A stretch of DNA of 64,000 nt from assembly GCA_964439625.1 (NCBI GenBank), contig CAYTPI010000004.1, positions 1 through 64,000 on the forward strand, written 5' to 3'. The notes beneath the pieces are model-generated. The model worked only from the letters and a program-made list of their open reading frames with translations. It had not been told where the DNA came from and made no database searches. The translations under genes were made by a program, and so were the position numbers. The DNA comes from CAYTPI01 sp964439625. Its GTDB lineage: Bacteria; Chloroflexota; Anaerolineae; Aggregatilineales; UBA3940. This document shows, one piece after another, positions 8,770 through 16,282 of the stretch. Position 1 is the stretch's first letter. Each line of letters begins with the position of its first letter.

Positions 8770-9016
8770 TTGAAAGCAGCATCTCTGCCTCGGCCTTCAT
8801 GCGCCGTAACAGGTGCTCGGCCTCAATCAATTGCTCGAACTCCGCGGCTTCAACGGTGGTCAAGGTACCTTCGCTGCGTTTGGCTAACAACTGCTGCATC
8901 CGGACTTTCAACAAAGCAGGTTCTTCAAACGCCATGATAGCTTTGGGCGTGGGGTTTGAGGCAAAAAAACGTTGCATTTCCATTGGAATTGGCGCGTATT
9001 GGATGATGTCAGTCAT
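8759..9016 (-). CDS. Small helical protein of unknown function, antitoxin-like in size
   Basis: This 85-residue protein is predicted to be mostly helical, with a central segment of the form LLAKRSEGTLTTVEAAEFEQ followed by EAEHLLRRMKAEAEML. Similar short segments are common in cyanobacterial and Chloroflexota proteins of unknown role that often sit beside nucleases or toxin genes; I do not see such a partner here. I chose the ATG at 9016 (AGGTG eight bases upstream) over the GTG at 9025. Confidence that it is a real gene is good because of its ribosome-binding site and terminator; the function is unknown. Confidence 0.6.
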   Translation of the reverse strand: MTDIIQYAPIPMEMQRFFASNPTPKAIMAFEEPALLKVRMQQLLAKRSEGTLTTVEAAEFEQLIEAEHLLRRMKAEAEMLLSMVV

Positions 9017-9127
9017 GTGGTTCACCTATCAGAGACTTAGCTACCGAACTTAACCTGATTGTACGATGCTTGTGCTGCTATGGCCCGTGTCATATGTAAT
9101 TATTTTTTAGCTGATCCTCATAGCAGG

Positions 9128-9168
9128 AAAATGTTCAGCCTGAGCTAACAACTCAGGCTGAACATTTT
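9128..9168. terminator. Strong bidirectional hairpin terminator
   Basis: A perfect 17-bp stem (aaaatgttcagcctgag and its complement) with a 7-base loop. It ends in TTTT on either strand. It lies just downstream of the minus-strand gene remnant that ends at 9172, suggesting that it was that gene's terminator. Confidence 0.75.
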
Positions 9169-9171
9169 AGG

Positions 9172-9384
9172 CTAAACGTGCACAACTGGTGTGTGCTGTG
9201 AGATCTCGTTGTTGGTGGTTGCTAGATCATCGTAGCTGAGGTCGTGCAGGCTGCGCCGGCCACACATCCGGGCGAAGTCGGTCATTTGCTCTGTCTACGC
9301 CTCGAAGAACGCGCCATCGACGAGCGTTCGGCGCTGGTCAAGTGTCTCAAAATGTGGCGTGAACGGGTCGATCAGTTTCCGCCC
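9172..9384 (-). pseudogene. Degenerate coding remnant, unknown family
   Basis: One minus-strand frame is open for 70 codons apart from a single TAG at 9295-9297. Its translation has ordinary protein-like composition (for example PFTPHFETLDQRRTLVDGAF and, after the stop, MTDFARMCGRRSLHDLSYDD). It stops four bases before the strong terminator hairpin, as a real 3' gene end would. No start codon with a ribosome-binding site is visible. I do not recognise the family. Confidence 0.3.
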
Positions 9385-9471
9385 TTAAACCGAGCACAGC
9401 AGTCGCCTACTAAACTTGTCTGCAAAACCGTGCTTGGCTATATGCCGGACGAGAGATTCAGGGAGGGCCGG

Positions 9472-9738
9472 TTATTTCTTGTACTGTTCAGCGAAATATT
9501 CCAGCAGGATGCGGTGACGGAAGATGTAGCCGCCGCCGATTTTGCGAAGCAGTCCCGCTTCCGCGCAGTGGTCGAGGAACCTGTCGTAGCGCCAGCGCGG
9601 GATGGCGCCTTCTTGTGTGAGAATATAGCGTAGCATGATGTGTTGGATGACTGCTTGCCAGCCGCCCGTGCCCCCTGCCAACCAGATGGTCTGGGTGCTG
9701 CCGGAGATTTCGCGTGAGGTGGAACGTGTGAACGATTA
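9472..9738 (-). pseudogene. C-terminal remnant of a NACHT-type NTPase gene
   Basis: The minus-strand frame encodes WQAVIQHIMLRYIL, then WRYDRFLDHCAEAGLLRKIG and GGYIFRHRILLEYFAEQ before its stop. From memory, this pattern is the conserved C-terminal end of large NACHT-domain proteins of Chloroflexota and cyanobacteria, which are related to antiphage and signalling STAND NTPases. The frame is closed by a stop at 9736-9738, so about 88 codons remain, without the NTPase domain itself. It therefore looks like the leftover of a deleted gene in an accessory patch. It lies 19 bases from the restriction endonuclease gene. Confidence 0.55.
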
Positions 9739-9757
9739 AGGACTTCACATGTACACT

Positions 9758-10588
9758 TCATAGGTCGTTGTCGTTACCTTGATTATCAACGTATTTCCAT
9801 ACATTCATCTGAACTTCGTCAAACAAAGCGATAATCTCTGGATCCTCGCCTATGTGGCCTAACTGAGCATCAATTTCCTTATAGGTAGTCTCAAAAAATC
9901 GGTCAAATAACTGTGCACCACGCAGAATGTTTGAAGCACGTGTATATTGCGGACTATACCGTTTTGATGGATTGAAGTAGTAAATGATAGGCAGTAGTTG
10001 GGGCACAGACTGAATATTGAAACGGCTCACAAGCCCAGCGTATGTTTTCAAAAACTTTCGATTGATGCTCTCAAACTTACCTGTATCATGGTCATCGTTG
10101 TACTTGATTTCAAGATAAACAATTTGACCAGTTTCAGTAACCCTAAACACGGCATCAAGATCATTTCGAATAAACTGACGTTCAGCGTCAGTAGCATGTT
10201 GCTCAAGCTCGATAATCTGCTGTTGAAGTACCTCAAAGTCTTTATCAAATACATCATCACTATCTGGTAGTTGGCGGCTCCGAATATACGCCTCAATAAT
10301 GGCATTCGTCTCAGGAGTAATTCCAAGTTTAAGCTTCTGGCCTGACTCTTCCAGCGCTTCAACGTTACTATCATACTCAATTACCAGGGCAATTAACTGT
10401 TCAATAAAGTTTCCGAATTTAATGTTTAGGGCTTGGAGTAAACCTCCCAGAATGCGATACTTGAGCGGAACAAAATGGGTCTTTTTAAGGTGTAGTTGGT
10501 ATTTCCGCGTAATCTCGCGTTCTGATGATGCCTCGGTAATCAGCGCCTTGACAGCTCCACGAATAATCGCTCTAACTTCTGGATCCAT
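9758..10588 (-). CDS. Type II restriction endonuclease, probably GANTC-specific (HinfI-like)
   Basis: The 276-residue protein lies directly downstream of, and overlaps by 17 bases, a methyltransferase of the GANTC class. It contains a PD-(D/E)XK-type core: NDLDAVFR around residue 145 and YLEIKY around residues 158-163 supply the Asp and the Glu-x-Lys. The size matches HinfI-type enzymes. Cleavage at GANTC is inferred from its partner. The gene is visibly AT-rich relative to the regions either side, consistent with a mobile restriction-modification module. Its start codon lies inside the methyltransferase gene, which suggests translational coupling with methylation first. Confidence 0.75.
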   Translation of the reverse strand: MDPEVRAIIRGAVKALITEASSEREITRKYQLHLKKTHFVPLKYRILGGLLQALNIKFGNFIEQLIALVIEYDSNVEALEESGQKLKLGITPETNAIIEAYIRSRQLPDSDDVFDKDFEVLQQQIIELEQHATDAERQFIRNDLDAVFRVTETGQIVYLEIKYNDDHDTGKFESINRKFLKTYAGLVSRFNIQSVPQLLPIIYYFNPSKRYSPQYTRASNILRGAQLFDRFFETTYKEIDAQLGHIGEDPEIIALFDEVQMNVWKYVDNQGNDNDL

Positions 10589-11684
10589 TACCGACCTCAG
10601 TGAGTTTATTGTCTTCCCGATATCGCTTTCTTAATTCATCAAGAAGTAACAAGTTTTGATCATCGTCTTCAAAATACCAATAATCCCAACCATTACAAGC
10701 GGTCTTCCCCTGCACATAAGCTCCAACCTTATGTATGGAACCCACAAACTCATCAACTTGCAAATGTGAGTCAGCTTTTATGGTTGCTTTAAACTCTCTC
10801 TTACCTGAGTACAAAGCCTGTCCTATATGCAAGTATCCTGCTTCTATGAGTGATGAGAAAGGAACACGAGGTAAAGACCGCTTAGATTCGGTAATCATTA
10901 ATTGGTCAGGAAACATCGGCTCAGGAATATCCTGAATTCTTGCCTGAGCGATTTGCACATACTGCGCTGAACGCTCAATTCCAATGAAACGACGCTTAAG
11001 CTTCTTGGCGACTGCTCCTGTTGTGCCGCTACCGAAGAACGGATCAAGTATCAAGTCGCCAGGCTCACTTGAAGACAATATGACTCGATATAAAAGCGCT
11101 TCTGGCTTCTGTGTTGAGTGGGCCTTCACACCATCGACCATAATGCGCTCTTCACCTCTGCATAATGGGAGATGCCATACATTTTGCATCTGCTTTTCAC
11201 CATTAAAGTTTTTCATCGCATGGTAGTTGAAGTTGTATTTGCTGTCTTTGCTCTTCTTTGCCCAGATCAGCGTTTCGGTCGCATTCGTGAAGCGAGTACC
11301 TCGAAAGTTAGGCATGGGGTTAGTCTTGTACCAAATGACATCGTTCAGTATCCAGTAACCAATGTTCATCATGGCTGCACCGACGCGGAAGATATTGTGA
11401 TACGAGCCGATAACCCATATCGAGCCAGTGGGTTTGAGGACACGTTGACACTCTGTTAACCATGCCATTGAGAAGCGGTCATAGGCGGCAAAACTATCAA
11501 ACTGATCCCACTCATCATCAACGGCATCTACAATGGTTTGATTTGGCCGAATCAATTCGTTCTCTAGCTGAAGATTGTATGGAGGATCAGCAAAAATGAG
11601 ATCAATGGTGTTAGCTGAAATTGAGCGCAAAACTTCTAGACAATCACCATGGATTGTTTGATTCACAGGAAGCTCTTGTTGCAT
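10572..11684 (-). CDS. Beta-class adenine-N6 DNA methyltransferase, GANTC type (M.HinfI/CcrM-like)
   Basis: The 370-residue enzyme has the catalytic motif FADPPYNLQL (residues 31-40) before the SAM motif LDPFFGSGTTG (about 213-223), the beta-class order. The segments AVDDEWDQFDSF, PMPNFRGTRFTNATE and the extra C-terminal domain with GSIHKVGAYVQGK and ACNGWDYWYF are the signature of M.HinfI and CcrM, which methylate the A of GANTC. Here it pairs with a nuclease, so it serves protection rather than cell-cycle control. The ATG at 11684 has GGAG upstream; a TTG at 11732 lacks one. AT-rich relative to its neighbours. Confidence 0.9.
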   Translation of the reverse strand: MQQELPVNQTIHGDCLEVLRSISANTIDLIFADPPYNLQLENELIRPNQTIVDAVDDEWDQFDSFAAYDRFSMAWLTECQRVLKPTGSIWVIGSYHNIFRVGAAMMNIGYWILNDVIWYKTNPMPNFRGTRFTNATETLIWAKKSKDSKYNFNYHAMKNFNGEKQMQNVWHLPLCRGEERIMVDGVKAHSTQKPEALLYRVILSSSEPGDLILDPFFGSGTTGAVAKKLKRRFIGIERSAQYVQIAQARIQDIPEPMFPDQLMITESKRSLPRVPFSSLIEAGYLHIGQALYSGKREFKATIKADSHLQVDEFVGSIHKVGAYVQGKTACNGWDYWYFEDDDQNLLLLDELRKRYREDNKLTEVGNGSRS

Positions 11685-11728
11685 ATCTACTCCGTACCAG
11701 AGCTGATTTTCAAAACGATATATATTGT

Positions 11729-12013
11729 TCAAACTTTAGTTTCCGGTAAATGATGCACGACCAGAAGTAATCTGGCAAAGCGTACCTTAACAATGGAGAG
11801 CAGAAAAGCGCATTGAAATACGCTCAAGCGGCCTGTTTCAACCGCCTTCGGGCGAAATCTTGCCGGAAGGGGGCAAGTTTCAGGAAAAGGCAGGCCAGTC
11901 AGCGTCCGGTGCAACCGTCCGGAGCTGGGCTGGCTGCCCGCCTGCACCGTCATCACGTGGCCCTCTTGCAGCTCGTCGGTGTCTGCAACGCGGTGCCATT
12001 CCATATTCGACAT
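11729..12013 (-). pseudogene. 5' fragment of a Rieske [2Fe-2S]-type gene, cut off by the RM module
   Basis: An ATG at 12013 with an excellent AAGGGACG ribosome-binding site opens a frame beginning MSNMEWHRVADTDELQEGHV, which resembles the N-terminus of small Rieske ferredoxin-like proteins (WxxVAxxDELxEG). After about 25 residues the resemblance ends; no Cys-x-His or Cys-x-x-His cluster ligands follow, and the rest reads as unrelated low-quality sequence up to the restriction-modification genes. I infer that the original gene was broken when the RM segment entered. The homology rests on a short stretch, so the family call is tentative. Confidence 0.45.
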
Positions 12014-12076
12014 ACAACGTCCCTTTCGAATGCTTGTTGGAGGAATTCAATCTATGAGCGTTGACCCTTTATCATC

Positions 12077-12105
12077 TTGACAAACCGGTCTGAAAACCGT
12101 ATATT
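12077..12105 (+). promoter_or_regulatory. Strong sigma-70-type promoter of the arginine operon
   Basis: A perfect TTGACA (12077-12082) is followed after exactly 17 bases by TATATT (12100-12105). Transcription would start near 12112, just before the arginine-rich short ORF, and well upstream of the argZ-like gene at 12222. Confidence 0.7.
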
Positions 12106-12120
12106 CAGCGTACAAATTAA

Positions 12121-12225
12121 ATGAAAAGATGGCGCGTCGCGTGTGTGCGGCGAAGATGCCTGAGCAAAGCCCGATCTCCTCTTGGATGGTCGGGCTTTTT
12201 AATCAGAAAGGGCGATGTGGTGTGA
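12121..12225 (+). CDS. Candidate arginine-rich leader peptide (34 residues)
   Basis: An ATG nine bases after the expected transcription start opens a 34-codon frame with seven Arg codons, including three in a row (codons 10-12, 12148-12156); it begins MKRWRVACVRRRC. It runs across the intrinsic terminator at 12166-12200 and its TGA overlaps the GTG of the arginine-degrading enzyme as GTGA, so termination of the peptide could feed translation of that gene. Position, Arg content and context fit an attenuation leader. Against this, no Shine-Dalgarno sequence precedes the ATG and a GC-rich stretch can give Arg codons by chance. Confidence 0.4.
   Translation: MKRWRVACVRRRCLSKARSPLGWSGFLIRKGDVV
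12166..12200 (+). terminator. Intrinsic terminator between promoter and argZ-like gene (candidate attenuator)
   Basis: A 9-bp stem (aaagcccga / tcgggcttt) with a 15-base loop is followed by TTAAT after a run of five T. It lies about 55 bases after the predicted transcription start and 22 bases before the GTG of the downstream gene, so much of the transcription should stop here unless the hairpin is prevented from forming. Confidence 0.65.
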
Positions 12226-13052
12226 TCAAAACAGTGACCCAAGTTGTTGATATTCTGATGTGTGCGCCCGATCACTACGATGTGCGCTATGAGATTAACC
12301 CTTGGATGGCGGGCAACATTGGGCAGGTGGATACCTCCCATGCACGGGTTCAGTGGCAGGGGTTATTCCGCGCCCTGACGCGCATCCCGGAGGTACGGGT
12401 GCAGCTTGTGGACGGTCAACCAGAGGCTCCGGATATGGTTTTTACAGCAAATGCAGGCCTTGTCCATGGCACAGATGTGGTCCTGAGCCGCTTCTTCTAT
12501 GAGGAACGGCAGGTAGAAGAACCCCACTTTGAGCGCTGGTTTCATGAACACGGCTACCGGGTAGAGGTCTTACCGCCTGATGTGCCCTTCGAGGGCGAGG
12601 GTGACGCTCTTTTTGATACCACGCCTACGCCTACGCTTTGGTGTGGCTATGGCTTTCGCTCCGTTGAGGAGGCCGCCTACCGCGTCCGGGATATTCTCAA
12701 CGTCAATGTGATGGCCCTCGAATTGGTAGATCCGCATTTTTACCATTTGGATACCTGCTTCTGTCCGCTGTACGGCGGCTACTTGATGTACTACCCGAAT
12801 GCTTTCAGTGCGGCAGCGCGCACCGTGATTGAAGCCTACTTCCCGCCGGAAAAGCGCATCACCGTCGAAGGGGACGACGCCAATACGTTCGCCTGTAACG
12901 CCGTCAATATAGGCAAACACATCGTTATGAACGACAGCAGCAAGACGCTCGACGCCACACTACGCACCCGCGGCTTTGATGTGCACCATACGCCGCTCTC
13001 AGAGTTTATTCAGGCAGGCGGTGCGGCCAAATGCTTAACGCTCTTCATTTAG
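12222..13052 (+). CDS. Arginine dihydrolase/deiminase-type hydrolase (ArgZ N-domain-like)
   Basis: The 276-residue protein has the guanidine-modifying-enzyme catalytic set: FEGEGD (residues 123-128), His in FYHLDTCFCPL (175) and the nucleophilic Cys in GGAAKCLTL (271). The stretch LMCAPDHYDVRYEINPWM and the FTANAG motif, with Asn where arginine deiminases carry Asp, resemble the N-terminal domain of cyanobacterial ArgZ/AgrE, which turns arginine into ornithine, CO2 and ammonia. A dimethylargininase or amidinotransferase role cannot be ruled out. RocD follows after 20 bases, which supports release of ornithine. I chose the GTG at 12222 because the family starts here, AAAGGG lies upstream, and the in-frame ATG at 12129 lies before the terminator. 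Confidence 0.75.
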   Translation: MIKTVTQVVDILMCAPDHYDVRYEINPWMAGNIGQVDTSHARVQWQGLFRALTRIPEVRVQLVDGQPEAPDMVFTANAGLVHGTDVVLSRFFYEERQVEEPHFERWFHEHGYRVEVLPPDVPFEGEGDALFDTTPTPTLWCGYGFRSVEEAAYRVRDILNVNVMALELVDPHFYHLDTCFCPLYGGYLMYYPNAFSAAARTVIEAYFPPEKRITVEGDDANTFACNAVNIGKHIVMNDSSKTLDATLRTRGFDVHHTPLSEFIQAGGAAKCLTLFI

Positions 13053-13072
13053 TTACTTGAAGGTGACTCACC

Positions 13073-14290
13073 ATGCAGACGCAGGAGACAACGCGGACTG
13101 ATCATTACGTTGCATTAGATGAAACATACGGCGCAAAAAACTACAAACCACTGAACGTAGTTGTGGAGCGGGCCGAGGGTGTTTGGGTCTATGATGTTGA
13201 CGGCAAGCGCTACATGGACTGCCTTGCGGCTTATAGTGCTGTCAACCAGGGGCACTGTCACCCGCGTATTAAGCAAGCTATGATCGACCAAATAGACGCG
13301 GTCACGCTGACGTCGCGTGCTTTTCGCAATGATCAGATGGGGCCGTTCCTCAAGCAGCTTGCCGAGCTGACGGGCTACGACATGGCGCTGCTGATGAACA
13401 CCGGGGCGGAGGCCGTCGAGACGGCTATCAAAGCGGCGCGTAAGTGGGGCTATCAGGTTAAGGGGGTGCCAGCAGGGCAGGCTGAGATCATTGTCTGCGA
13501 GGGCAACTTCCACGGACGCACCACCACCATCGTCGGTTTTAGCAGCGAAGCCCAATACCGTCAGGATTTTGGCCCGTTTACCCCCGGCTTTATCGAAGTA
13601 CCCTATGGCGACGCGCAAGCCCTCGCCGCTGCCGTCACCCAGCACACAGTCGGTTTCCTTGTTGAGCCGATTCAAGGTGAGGCCGGTGTTGTCGTGCCGC
13701 CTGCTGGCTACCTCACTGAGGCGGCTAACATCTGTGAAGCCAATGATGTGCTCTTGATCACCGATGAAATTCAATCAGGGTTGGGGCGTACCGGTCGCTT
13801 GTTTGCCTATCAGCATGAGAGCGTTCGCCCCGACATGGTGATCATTGGCAAGGCACTGAGCGGCGGATTCTACCCGGTCTCTGCTGTCCTTGCTGATCAG
13901 CCTATACTTGGCTTGTTCCAACCAGGTGATCACGGCAGCACCTATGGCGGCAATCCCTTAGGGGCGGCGGTTGCCCGTGCCGCGCTGGCTGTGCTGATCG
14001 ATGACAACCTGCTCGACCGCTCTGCGGTGCTTGGGGCTTACTTGATTGGTTGTCTGAGGGGGATCAACAGCCCACTAATCAAAGAGGTGCGGGGGAAGGG
14101 GCTGTGGGTTGGGTTGGAACTCACTGAGCCAGCGCGCCCTTACTGCGAGGCCCTAATCGAGCGGGGCATTCTCTGTAAAGAAACGCGCAAAAACGTGATT
14201 CGGATTGCGCCGCCGTTGGTGATTATGCAGGATGAAGTTGATTGGCTGGTTGAGCAGTTTGCGGCGGTGTTGGAATGCAACCAAGAATAA
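13073..14290 (+). CDS. rocD: Ornithine--oxo-acid transaminase
   Basis: RocD transfers the delta-amino group of ornithine to 2-oxoglutarate, giving glutamate-5-semialdehyde. The 405-residue class III aminotransferase begins with YGAKNYKPLNVVV and AYSAVNQGHCHP, typical of RocD, has the PLP-phosphate region MNTGAEAVETAIK and GNFHGRT, the Asp in LLITDEIQ and the PLP-binding Lys in VIIGKALSGG. It follows the arginine dihydrolase-like gene by 20 bases with an AAGGTGA ribosome-binding site, so the pair makes a two-step arginine degradation operon. Confidence 0.93.
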   Translation: MQTQETTRTDHYVALDETYGAKNYKPLNVVVERAEGVWVYDVDGKRYMDCLAAYSAVNQGHCHPRIKQAMIDQIDAVTLTSRAFRNDQMGPFLKQLAELTGYDMALLMNTGAEAVETAIKAARKWGYQVKGVPAGQAEIIVCEGNFHGRTTTIVGFSSEAQYRQDFGPFTPGFIEVPYGDAQALAAAVTQHTVGFLVEPIQGEAGVVVPPAGYLTEAANICEANDVLLITDEIQSGLGRTGRLFAYQHESVRPDMVIIGKALSGGFYPVSAVLADQPILGLFQPGDHGSTYGGNPLGAAVARAALAVLIDDNLLDRSAVLGAYLIGCLRGINSPLIKEVRGKGLWVGLELTEPARPYCEALIERGILCKETRKNVIRIAPPLVIMQDEVDWLVEQFAAVLECNQE

Positions 14291-14598
14291 AAAATACGAA
14301 TCACCGAGATGCATAGCTGTCGGGCTATTACTTTCCGTATCATCACAACTGATTGTGTCGTCATTGTCGGAACTCGACGAACAGTCAGCGAATGTAATAC
14401 CAGTAATTGGGATCAGAACAGGTAAAATAAATAATAAGTACAAGAACGAAACTTTTGACCTTAAGTCCACCCATCATATTTTCCTTGTCGTGTCTATTTC
14501 TAGCTTAACTATAGGGCAAAGAAGGGCAGTTCAAGCCTTATGACGGCATGAGGCTATCCGTGACGGAGTCGTCAAAAATCCGAGTGAAAATAGATATT
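14291..14598. other. Intergenic stretch downstream of rocD
   Basis: About 300 bases with no supported gene. On the minus strand, a purine-rich AAGGAAA and ATG ATG near 14480 precede short hydrophobic frames, but the only longer one (to 14153) runs antisense into rocD. I leave it unannotated. Confidence 0.4.
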
Positions 14599-14697
14599 AT
14601 GAAGACGAAAGATTTTACGCTTGCTCAGAACGAGGTCGATTGTCTGGTGGAGCAGGTTGGAACGGTGTTGGTTCGTGTGCAGGTGCGCTGGCGCTAG
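14599..14697 (+). pseudogene. Remnant resembling the 3' end of rocD
   Basis: The frame ending at the TAG of 14695-14697 reads FTLAQNEVDCLVEQVGTVL, which aligns with the last residues of RocD in this window (LVIMQDEVDWLVEQFAAVL). The DNA is similar as well. It begins at an ATG without a good ribosome-binding site and covers only about 30 codons. It looks like what is left of a duplicated aminotransferase gene after deletion. Confidence 0.45.
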
Positions 14698-14755
14698 AAT
14701 ACAATCTCTGGTGAAGGCATCAATTTAGAATGCTGCGGGGTTCTTAGCGAAGAGG

Positions 14756-14844
14756 CGGAGCGGGTGGGATTCGAACCCACGGAGGTTGTGACACCTCACG
14801 CGCTTTCCAAGCGCGCGCACTAGGCCAGACTATGCGACCGCTCC
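14756..14844 (-). tRNA. tRNA-Ser (anticodon GGA)
   Basis: Read on the minus strand, a 7-bp acceptor stem (GGAGCGG with CCGCTCC), a D arm with TGGCCTAG, an anticodon stem GCGC around the loop TTGGAAA (anticodon GGA at 14808-14806), a long variable arm (GAGGTGTCACAACCTC) and a T arm with GGGTTCGAATCCC can be folded. The long variable arm marks a class II tRNA and the anticodon reads UCC/UCU. The discriminator is G; the 3' CCA is not encoded. Confidence 0.95.
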
Positions 14845-14902
14845 GGGAGGGTTATATTAGCGAGCGGAGAGTATACCATAAGCGCCCCGCTCGGCGTCAA
14901 AT

Positions 14903-15577
14903 TTAGTTGTCGTCTGCCTGAGGCTGAGCACGCCAATACGCTGTGACGTAATCCGGGACGGGCAGACTCATCTTCATGGCCTCATCCGTGATCGGCGCGC
15001 CGTAGGTCGTTGTCATCGGCAAGACGCCCGCCCAAATCGGTAAATCGTAGTCCTCGTCTTCGTCACCGGGCGCACCTGTCCGAATTTTGGCGCTGGCATC
15101 TTCGATCCACATGCGCACCATGGTGGTTGCATTTAGTTCTTTTGGTGACGGCTGGCGGCTGTCTTCCCAGCGACCAGGCATGATATGCTCCGTCAGAATG
15201 CGCATCGTTTCCAGCTTCTCTGCCTCATTGTCGACGATTTCGCCTGTGCCGAACAACACCGCAGAGTGGTAGTTCATTGAGTGGTGAAACAAGCTCCGTG
15301 CCAACACCAGACCATCAAGATGAGTGACTGTGACGCACATTTTTGTGCCAGTGGCGGCTGTCTTAAGCATGCGGCTGGCCTTTGCCCCATGTAAGATGAT
15401 GCTATCACCGTCGCGTGCGTGGATTGTTGGTATGACGAACGGCTGTCCATCTTGGACGAAACCCACATGGCATATCAAGGCGGCGTCCACAATCGGGTAG
15501 ATCGTTTCTTTGTCGTAGTGGGCGCGCTTCGGGATGCGCCGGATTGTACTGCGGTCGGTTGGTTGAAAGTCTGTCAT
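14903..15577 (-). CDS. Pyridoxamine 5'-phosphate oxidase family / flavin-binding protein (NimA-like)
   Basis: The 224-residue protein carries the split-barrel FMN-binding pattern of the Pyridox_ox_2 group: ALICHVGFVQDGQPFVIPT (about residues 33-51), ILHGAKASRMLK and VTHLDGLVLARSLFHHSMNYHSAVLFG. Relatives include nitroimidazole-reductase NimA and proteins described as flavin-nucleotide binding. Substrate is unknown. It stands alone between the tRNA and a divergent small gene. Confidence 0.8.
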   Translation of the reverse strand: MTDFQPTDRSTIRRIPKRAHYDKETIYPIVDAALICHVGFVQDGQPFVIPTIHARDGDSIILHGAKASRMLKTAATGTKMCVTVTHLDGLVLARSLFHHSMNYHSAVLFGTGEIVDNEAEKLETMRILTEHIMPGRWEDSRQPSPKELNATTMVRMWIEDASAKIRTGAPGDEDEDYDLPIWAGVLPMTTTYGAPITDEAMKMSLPVPDYVTAYWRAQPQADDN

Positions 15578-15775
15578 ATGCGCTTATTTTGAAACGGACA
15601 ATAATATTATCATAGCGTTTAAAGTCGTGATTCCGATAGGGCCAATGCAAACTGAACCACCAATTACATAACAGTGTATAACAGCACCATAACAGACTTA
15701 TGTCAAACGGTTAGCCACCACCTCAAAACTCGTTAAGGTTGACTCAGTTGCACCTTTGCTTAAGGAATTTACCCT

Positions 15776-16180
15776 ATGAATTTTCAGATTGAGTGGCACA
15801 ACGACGCACAAACGATCCTCCACACGCACATGCTCCCCAATTGGACGTGGCGTGACATAACCAACAGTGCCGCCGCCCTTGAGGCTGAAATGCTCAGCAG
15901 TGTTGAACATCCTGTCGTCCTGATTAAAACTTTTGACGGTCAACTGCGTTTTCCGAACCTTGGCTTCTCATCCGATGTTGCTGAGAGCCTATCGTTGAAG
16001 CACCCGAACTGTACCAATGTTTTCTTTGCGGTAGATAGCAGTATGATGCACACGGCAATCGCGACCTTTCATCGCTTGTTTCCGCAGCATACAGAGCGCG
16101 TCGAGGTTGTGAAGTCGATGGAGATAGCGCTAGAAAAAGCCTCTGCTAGGCTGCGTGAGTTAGCTTCCCTCACAGCCTAG
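15776..16180 (+). CDS. Uncharacterised small alpha/beta protein, possibly STAS-like
   Basis: A 134-residue cytoplasmic-looking protein with no signal or membrane segment. AAGGAATTTACCCT precedes the ATG. Alternating strands and helices, and an ending with RVEVVKSMEIALEKASARL, recall the closing helix of SpoIIAA/STAS-like single-domain proteins, but no catalytic motif is visible. It is followed by a similar-sized gene on the same strand after about 100 bases. Function unknown. Confidence 0.65.
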   Translation: MNFQIEWHNDAQTILHTHMLPNWTWRDITNSAAALEAEMLSSVEHPVVLIKTFDGQLRFPNLGFSSDVAESLSLKHPNCTNVFFAVDSSMMHTAIATFHRLFPQHTERVEVVKSMEIALEKASARLRELASLTA

Positions 16181-16282
16181 GCTAATCTTTGAAAATCACA
16201 ATCACGTTACACGACGTAAAGTTAGGTCGCCTGTTTACGTCAACATGTATGTGTGTATAGTTCAAAGAGAAGTTTGCGAAAA

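Noticed and set aside
9244..9633. A 129-codon plus-strand frame across the accessory patch
   Set aside because: The minus strand in the same place carries the recognisable NACHT-like remnant, so the plus-strand frame is a shadow.
13115..13774. A 219-codon minus-strand frame
   Set aside because: It is antisense to rocD, has no protein-like features and no ribosome-binding site.
14153..14470. A 105-codon minus-strand frame with a signal-peptide-like start
   Set aside because: Its second half runs antisense through the 3' end of rocD, and a competing frame begins at the better ATG pair next to the ribosome-binding site. It may be chance or a broken small secreted protein; I could not decide.
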